10,220 nucleotides of DNA. Source: Selenomonas sp. (lineage in GTDB: Bacteria > Bacillota_C > Negativicutes > Selenomonadales > Selenomonadaceae). The notes under the pieces were generated by a model. It was not told where the DNA came from, searched no databases, and saw nothing but the letters and a program-made list of their open reading frames with translations. The position numbers and the translations under genes are program-made. Location: the NCBI GenBank assembly GCA_017940705.1, contig JAGAYB010000193.1, positions 1-10,220 on the forward strand, in the 5' to 3' direction. This document shows, piece by piece, positions 5,779 to 10,220 of the stretch (its first letter is position 1; each line of letters opens with the position of its first letter).

Positions 5779-6903
5779 ATGAGCGTTGCCATTACGGCGG
5801 ATAAGGTCGTTAAGCGGTACGGGGATTTGACGATTATCCCCCAGCTGACCCAGAATATTAAAAATGGAGAGTTTTTTACCCTGCTGGGGCCATCGGGCTG
5901 CGGCAAGACGACACTTTTGCGCATGATTGCCGGCTTCAACAGCATTGAGGGCGGTCAGATACGCTTCAATGACAAGGTGATTAACGATATTCCGGCGCAC
6001 AAGCGCAATATCGGCATGGTGTTTCAAAGCTATGCGATTTTCCCCCATCTGACGGTGCGCGAGAATGTGGAGTACGGCCTGAAACTGCGTAATATGTCCA
6101 AGGACGAGATGAAGGCCAAAGTCGATGAGATTCTCGATGTGGTGCAGATTACGGAGTATCAGGACAGGCTGCCGGAGAGGCTGTCCGGCGGTCAGCAGCA
6201 GCGTGTGGCGCTGGCTCGTGCCATCGTCATTCATCCGAGCGTGCTGCTGATGGATGAGCCGTTGTCCAATCTGGATGCCAAGCTGCGTGTGGAGATGCGC
6301 TCGGCTATCCGGGAGGTGCAGAAACAGGTGGGGATTACGACGGTCTATGTAACCCACGACCAGGAGGAAGCGCTGGCTATTTCCGACCGAATCGCGGTCA
6401 TGAAAAAGGGCGTGATTCAGCAGACGGCTTCGCCCCATACCATTTATACCCGGCCTTATAATGTGTTTGTAGCGACCTTTATCGGTCATTCCAATCTGTT
6501 TAAGGGGCGGATTGAGGAAGCAGGCGGCGGCAGGGCGGTGGTCTTTGCCGATGGGTTTGTCCTGCCGATGAACAACCTCACCGAGGAGGCGAAAGTCGGT
6601 GATGATGTGACCATTGCTGTCCGTCCCGAGGAGTTTGCCATCTGCGGCGAGGGGCAGGGCGTGAAGTGTGCCGTCAAGACCAAGGTTTTTTTGGGCAAGT
6701 ACATCACCTACGGTCTGGATTTCCCGGAGGATATGCTGGTCGCAGGACAGCCGGCGATTGAGTACAGTCAGGATTTGGGGCACGCAGAGCGCGTGCTTGA
6801 TATCGGTGATACGGTTTATCTGAAACCCAATGCCGCCAAGGTCAATGTCTTTAGGGCTGATGGCAGCAGGAGCCTGATGGAAGGTGTGGTGGAAAATGAA
6901 TAA
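5779..6903 (+). CDS. ABC importer ATPase, AfuC/FbpC/PotA-like
   Basis: The 374-residue nucleotide-binding subunit energises the importer on the cytoplasmic face. All catalytic motifs are intact: Walker A GPSGCGKTT (37-45), Q-loop glutamine Q83, signature LSGGQ (135-139), Walker B VLLMDEP (155-161) with D159-E160, and switch histidine H193 in VTHDQEEA. After about residue 235 comes a regulatory region of TOBE type (roughly 240-355; VRPEEF at 281-286), as in ferric, polyamine and phosphonate importers. The start at 5779 is preferred to in-frame codons 21 bases upstream because GGAGG (5766-5770) and GAGAGGG precede it. It overlaps the permease gene by 8 bases, so stoichiometric coupled translation is expected. 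The ATPase type alone does not reveal the substrate. Confidence 0.95.
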   Translation: MSVAITADKVVKRYGDLTIIPQLTQNIKNGEFFTLLGPSGCGKTTLLRMIAGFNSIEGGQIRFNDKVINDIPAHKRNIGMVFQSYAIFPHLTVRENVEYGLKLRNMSKDEMKAKVDEILDVVQITEYQDRLPERLSGGQQQRVALARAIVIHPSVLLMDEPLSNLDAKLRVEMRSAIREVQKQVGITTVYVTHDQEEALAISDRIAVMKKGVIQQTASPHTIYTRPYNVFVATFIGHSNLFKGRIEEAGGGRAVVFADGFVLPMNNLTEEAKVGDDVTIAVRPEEFAICGEGQGVKCAVKTKVFLGKYITYGLDFPEDMLVAGQPAIEYSQDLGHAERVLDIGDTVYLKPNAAKVNVFRADGSRSLMEGVVENE

Positions 6904-8545
6904 GAAATTCAGGTGGGATTTCTGGGCAGGGATAACGCTGCTTTCCATTGTGGTTTTCGGCCTGTTTTTGATGTACCCCTTGTTCTCCCTGTTTGCCAGC
7001 GCCTTTCGTGATGCGGTGACCGGGGCGTTTACGATGGAGAACTTCACCCATTTCTTTGAGCGGAAATACTATTATCAGTCCATGATCAACAGTTTTACCG
7101 TGACCACCAGCGTGACGGTGCTGGCGGTGATTATCGGGACGGCGCTGGCCTACTTTATGACCCTGTACAGGGTCAGGGGGAAAAGCATTGTGGAGATTTG
7201 CATTATTATCTCTTTGCTGTCGCCGCCCTTTATCGGCGCGTATTCGTGGATTTTGATTGGCGGCCGCAGCGGTATGCTGACGCAATGGCTGGCCAAAATG
7301 GGGATTGATTTTCCGTCTATTTACGGCTTTGCCGGTATTCTGCTGGTGCTGACCTTGAAGCTCTATCCGTTCATTTACCTCTATGTGGCAGGCGCGATGA
7401 AGAATATCGACTCGGCGCTGATTGAGGCGGCGGAAAGTCTGGGCTGCAGCGGCATAAAGAAGGTCGTGACCATCATGCTGCCGCTGATTACGCCGACAAT
7501 CCTTGCCGGGGCGCTGATGGTGTTTATGAATGCGCTGGCTGATTTTGGTACGCCCATGCTGATTGGCGAGGGGTTCAACGTCATGCCGGTCATGATTTAC
7601 TCGGAGTTTATCAATGAGGTCGGTGACCAGGCCAATTTTGCGGCGGCGATGGCGGCGATTATGGTGCTTATCACTTCGACTATTTTCATGCTGCAAAAAT
7701 ACGTGGTCAATAAAAAGTCCTTTACCATGAGTTCCCTGCGGCCGTTGCCGGTGGGACAGCTGACAGGGCTAAAGAACATCGTCATGCACCTGTGCATTTA
7801 CGGGCTGGTGGCGCTCTCGATGATTCCGCAGCTGGTGGTTATCTATACGTCTTTCCTGAGGACCAACGGCTCTATCTTTGTGGAGGGCTATTCACTGGAC
7901 AGCTACCGGACGATTTTTGAATCTCTGGGGACGGCGGTTGCCAATACTTACGCTTACAGTACCGCTGCCATGGCTGTGATTGTGTTTTTGGGCATGACGG
8001 TGGCTTATCTTACCACCAGAAAAAAGAGCTGGCTGACGGATGTCATTGATACGCTGACGATGTTTCCTTATATCATTCCCGGCTCGGTGCTGGGTATTAC
8101 GCTCCTGCTGGCGTTTAATGAGGAGCCGATGCTGCTTTCGGGGACGGCAATTATCATCATTATCTCGCTGGTTATCCGCCGTCTGCCTTACACGCTGCGC
8201 TCCAGCTCTGCGATTCTGTATCAGCTGAGCCCGAGCCTTGAGGAGGCGTCGATAAGCCTGGGGGCTTCGCCTGTCAGGACGTTCTTTAAGGTCACGGCGG
8301 TGATGATGCTGCCCGGTGTGATGAGCGGCGCGATTATCTCGTGGATTACGGCTATCAATGAGCTGAGTTCTTCGGTTATCCTGTTTACGGGCGCGACGAA
8401 AACGATGTCGGTAGCCATCTATACGGAGGTTATCCGCGCCAGCTACGGCACGGCGGCGGCGCTTTCCACCATTCTTACGCTGACGACCATCACGGCTATG
8501 GTTATCTTCTTCAAGGTATCCGGCCGCCGCGATGTTACGTTATGA
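6896..8545 (+). CDS. ABC importer permease, fused double-domain (AfuB/FbpB type)
   Basis: A membrane protein of 549 residues made of two homologous permease halves in one chain, as in FbpB, SfuB and AfuB, so one copy forms the whole channel. Each half has about six hydrophobic segments and its own EAA coupling loop, which docks to the ATPase: EAAESLG...IMLPL from residue 177, and EEASISLGASPVRTFFKV...MLPGV from 449. The ATG at 6896 overlaps the ATPase stop. A GTG at 6884 is in frame upstream and cannot be fully excluded. The fused architecture favours the ferric/phosphosugar/aminoethylphosphonate superfamily over single-domain spermidine permeases. A 76-base gap to the receptor gene contains a small hairpin. 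Confidence 0.93.
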   Translation: MNKKFRWDFWAGITLLSIVVFGLFLMYPLFSLFASAFRDAVTGAFTMENFTHFFERKYYYQSMINSFTVTTSVTVLAVIIGTALAYFMTLYRVRGKSIVEICIIISLLSPPFIGAYSWILIGGRSGMLTQWLAKMGIDFPSIYGFAGILLVLTLKLYPFIYLYVAGAMKNIDSALIEAAESLGCSGIKKVVTIMLPLITPTILAGALMVFMNALADFGTPMLIGEGFNVMPVMIYSEFINEVGDQANFAAAMAAIMVLITSTIFMLQKYVVNKKSFTMSSLRPLPVGQLTGLKNIVMHLCIYGLVALSMIPQLVVIYTSFLRTNGSIFVEGYSLDSYRTIFESLGTAVANTYAYSTAAMAVIVFLGMTVAYLTTRKKSWLTDVIDTLTMFPYIIPGSVLGITLLLAFNEEPMLLSGTAIIIIISLVIRRLPYTLRSSSAILYQLSPSLEEASISLGASPVRTFFKVTAVMMLPGVMSGAIISWITAINELSSSVILFTGATKTMSVAIYTEVIRASYGTAAALSTILTLTTITAMVIFFKVSGRRDVTL

Positions 8546-8548
8546 TGG

Positions 8549-8568
8549 GTTTTGCTTTTTAGCAGAAC
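8549..8568 (+). promoter_or_regulatory. Small intercistronic hairpin before the receptor gene
   Basis: GTTTTGCT (8549-8556) and AGCAGAAC (8561-8568) pair with one T-G wobble across a TTTT loop, 4 bases after the permease stop. No T-run follows, so it should not terminate. Such hairpins often shield the downstream receptor mRNA from 3'-to-5' decay, which would raise receptor levels above those of the membrane parts. Confidence 0.45.
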
Positions 8569-8621
8569 GTGAACAATGGCGTTATATATGGCGTCATATT
8601 TTATCAAAAGGAGGTTTCATT

Positions 8622-9665
8622 ATGAAGCTGAAAAAAATTATTGCCGGGCTTTTAGGCGCGGCAATGCTCACCACCTGTTTTGCCGGTTGTGGCGGCGGAG
8701 GAGAAAAAGCGGCTGACAAGGCGGCAGGCAGTGACGAGAACAAGCTCGTCATTTACTGTCCGCATCCGCTGAGCTTTATCAATCCGCTGGTGGAGGAGTT
8801 TGAGAAGGAAAGCGGCGTTAAAGTGGAAGTGGTGGCCGCAGGTACAGGTGAGCTTTTGAAACGTGTGGAATCGGAAAAGAGCAATCCGCTGGCCGATATT
8901 TTCTGGGGCGGTTCGCTTGGCACGATGAAGCCGAAGGCGGCGCTCTTTGAGGAGTACCGCTCGGCAAATGAGGACCATGTGCAGGAGGCTTTTAAGAATG
9001 TAGAGGGCTCTATCACGCGCTTTACGGATATTCCCAGTGTTATCATGGTGAATACCAACCTTATCGGTGATGTAAAGGTGGAAGGCTATGAAGACCTTTT
9101 AAATCCGGCGCTGAAGGGCAAGATTGCTTTTGCTGACCCCTCCAAGTCGTCTTCTTCCTATGAGCATATCATCAATATGCTTTATGCAATGGGCAAGGGC
9201 GACCCGGACAAGGGCTGGGATTATGTGGAAAAGCTGGCAAAGAATCTCGATGGCAAGCTGCTGTCCGGCTCGTCTGCCGTGTATAAGGGCGTGGCTGATG
9301 GTGAGTATGCTGTCGGTCTGACCTTTGAAGAGGGCGGCGCAAAATATGTGGCCGATGGTGCGCCGGTTAAGCTGGTGTATATGAAGGAAGGCGTAATTTC
9401 CAAGCCGGACGGTATCTATATCATCAAGAATGCCAAGCACATGGAAAATGCCAAGAAGTTCATAGATTTCATCACGAGCAAAAAAGCGCAGACGCTCATT
9501 ACGCAGAAGCTCCATCGCCGCAGTGTCCGCGATGATGTGGACGCTCCTGTAGGGCTCCTGCCGAAGGCAGAGATTAACGTCATTACGGATAATGAGGAAG
9601 TAGTGAATAAGAATAAGAAAGCATGGCTGGATAAGTTTAAGGATATCTTTACCAGCGTGCAGTAA
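8622..9665 (+). CDS. ABC importer substrate-binding lipoprotein, AfuA/FbpA superfamily
   Basis: The product has 347 residues. A lipoprotein signal (MKLKKIIAGLLGAAML) ends in a lipobox CFAGC, with C23 as the predicted lipidated residue, then a glycine-rich linker, so the receptor is membrane-anchored outside the cytoplasm. The mature part is a type 2 periplasmic-binding fold: LVIYCPHP at 42-49, ADIFWGG at 91-97, VNTNL at 143-147, KGKIAFADPSKSSSSY at 165-180. Ferric-binding relatives have two adjacent tyrosines in the second domain; here the matching position reads LTFEEGG (233-239), with E236-E237. That argues against iron and for a small charged organic substrate such as a phosphosugar or phosphonate. 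AAAGGAGG (8607-8614) lies 7 bases before the ATG, the strongest site in the operon, fitting a highly made receptor. Being last in the operon is somewhat unusual. Confidence 0.93.
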   Translation: MKLKKIIAGLLGAAMLTTCFAGCGGGGEKAADKAAGSDENKLVIYCPHPLSFINPLVEEFEKESGVKVEVVAAGTGELLKRVESEKSNPLADIFWGGSLGTMKPKAALFEEYRSANEDHVQEAFKNVEGSITRFTDIPSVIMVNTNLIGDVKVEGYEDLLNPALKGKIAFADPSKSSSSYEHIINMLYAMGKGDPDKGWDYVEKLAKNLDGKLLSGSSAVYKGVADGEYAVGLTFEEGGAKYVADGAPVKLVYMKEGVISKPDGIYIIKNAKHMENAKKFIDFITSKKAQTLITQKLHRRSVRDDVDAPVGLLPKAEINVITDNEEVVNKNKKAWLDKFKDIFTSVQ

Positions 9666-9690
9666 GAAATTACCTTGATTGAAAGTGGGG

Positions 9691-9894
9691 CACAGCCGGA
9701 CGGGAAAACTGTCCATGACTTCGCTTTGACCGCTGGCTAAAACAAATTTTTTCCCTTTATATAGCACGAAAAGCCAAAACTCGCGTTGCTCAAACAGTTG
9801 GCTTTTCGTGCTATTTTTTATGATGGGAAAAAATTTGTTTCTTAACGCCAGCGGTCAAACGCTTCGCTGTGAACAGTTTTCCCGTCCGGCTGTG
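9691..9894. repeat. Nested triple palindrome of about 204 bp after the ABC operon
   Basis: Four perfectly paired segments are stacked about one centre: 9691-9712 with 9873-9894 (22 bp), 9725-9736 with 9848-9859 (12 bp, TTTGACCGCTGG), 9741-9755 with 9825-9839 (15 bp), and 9761-9777 with 9798-9814 (17 bp). The internal loops between stems contain CTTCGC-type sequences. The whole element is non-coding and starts 25 bases after the receptor stop. Confidence 0.9.
9761..9820 (+). terminator. Innermost hairpin with T-run, terminator of the ABC operon
   Basis: The perfect 17-bp stem has a 20-base loop beginning AACTCGC and ending GCTCAAACAG, and the T-run at 9814-9819 follows the 3' arm. It is the only intrinsic terminator candidate downstream of the receptor gene. 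The loop is unusually long for a terminator. Confidence 0.75.
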
Positions 9895-10128
9895 AAGAAA
9901 CTCTGGTGGCAGCTCGTCAAGGGAGCCAAATGGCTTGCAGTTTTATGTATGGGCAAAAATAATTTCTTGACGTTCAAGGTCAAACGCTGCGCTTATGGCA
10001 AGTCATCCGGCACAACCCCAAAGCTGCTTTTGCAGTGGAAAATTAGGTGGCGGTATTGGCTGAAAAGTATCTTGGGAGAGGGGCGTGGGGCAGCTGATTG
10101 GAGCGTTGGGCTTGCTGCGTGAAGAAAT
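9895..10128. other. Non-coding stretch with a degenerate repeat copy
   Basis: Positions 9951-10014 align with 9825-9894 in direct orientation: GGG-AAAA at the start, then TTTCTT-ACG, GGTCAAACGCT-CGCT, and TCCGGC near the end. The complementary left half is absent. A frame runs through this stretch, but it has no ribosome binding site, starts inside the terminator and its translation simply repeats itself (MGKN-FL twice), so no gene is called. Confidence 0.6.
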
Positions 10129-10220
10129 GTTTTTTTGTCTTCCGCTGTCAGTAGATGGAAAAATCTATTGTTTGAGCGATAGCGAGTTTTGATTTTTCCA
10201 TCTACATGAGGACAAAAAAC
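10129..10220. repeat. Two-level palindrome at the window edge
   Basis: The inner arms GTAGATGGAAAAATC (10151-10165) and their exact complement (10191-10205) enclose a 25-base loop. Outer arms at 10129-10142 and 10208-10220 (GTTTTTTTGTC with GACAAAAAAC) pair with a bulge. On the minus strand the loop reads AACTCGCTATCGCTCAAACAA, close to the loop of the hairpin at 9761-9814. The element may extend past the window. Confidence 0.8.

Noticed and set aside
5725..7047. Long minus-strand frame opposite the ATPase
   Set aside because: It is antisense to a gene with every ABC ATPase motif intact; its own translation resembles nothing and it lacks a start signal.
9808..10122. Plus-strand 104-residue frame with MGKN-FL repeats
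   Set aside because: It starts in the terminator arm, and its internal repeat comes from the duplicated palindrome half; no ribosome binding site.

Overview
The window looks like chromosomal DNA from an anaerobic Firmicute, most likely a Negativicute of the Selenomonas type. The evidence is indirect: strong AGGAGG-type ribosome binding sites, a lipoprotein signal on the solute-binding protein, a DcuC-type C4-dicarboxylate carrier fitting succinate/propionate fermentation, a DUF1659-DUF2922-YvrJ trio and an Rpn nuclease. No rRNA, tRNA, CRISPR array or transposase was found, so the genus is an inference.

Layout. Positions 1-48 hold a terminator hairpin. Minus-strand genes at 52-668 encode YvrJ-family, DUF2922 and DUF1659 proteins, in the transcriptional order DUF1659, DUF2922, YvrJ; the 50-residue YvrJ gene is very short but clear. 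Positions 712-958 hold three related palindromic elements: two in tandem and one reversed. Positions 959-1397 have no convincing gene. A well-formed promoter at 1401-1429 drives three tightly packed plus-strand genes (1499-2921): a protein whose C-terminal half resembles the competence regulator ComK, a winged-helix protein of phage/plasmid replication type, and an unrecognised basic protein. A bidirectional terminator separates them from a convergent rpn nuclease gene (3014-3922, minus). A second, sequence-related terminator lies at 4055-4094, and then comes dcuC (4110-5495, minus).

An AT-rich divergent regulatory region (5496-5778) carries a 14-bp-arm palindrome over the predicted dcuC start point. 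To its right is an ABC importer operon on the plus strand: ATPase (5779-6903), fused double permease (6896-8545) and lipoprotein receptor (8622-9665). It belongs to the AfuABC/FbpABC superfamily. The receptor has Glu-Glu where ferric-binding proteins have Tyr-Tyr, so iron is probably not the substrate. The operon ends in a nested palindrome of about 204 bp (9691-9894) whose innermost hairpin can act as terminator. A degenerate partial copy (9951-10014) and another large palindrome (10129-10220, reaching the window edge) follow.

How it fits together. dcuC and the ABC operon are both solute transport and share a divergent control region, which suggests co-regulation by carbon or energy state. 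The most unusual content is the set of intergenic palindromes, which keep a similar loop sequence while their stems differ, and the operon pairing a ComK-like regulator with replication-type genes.
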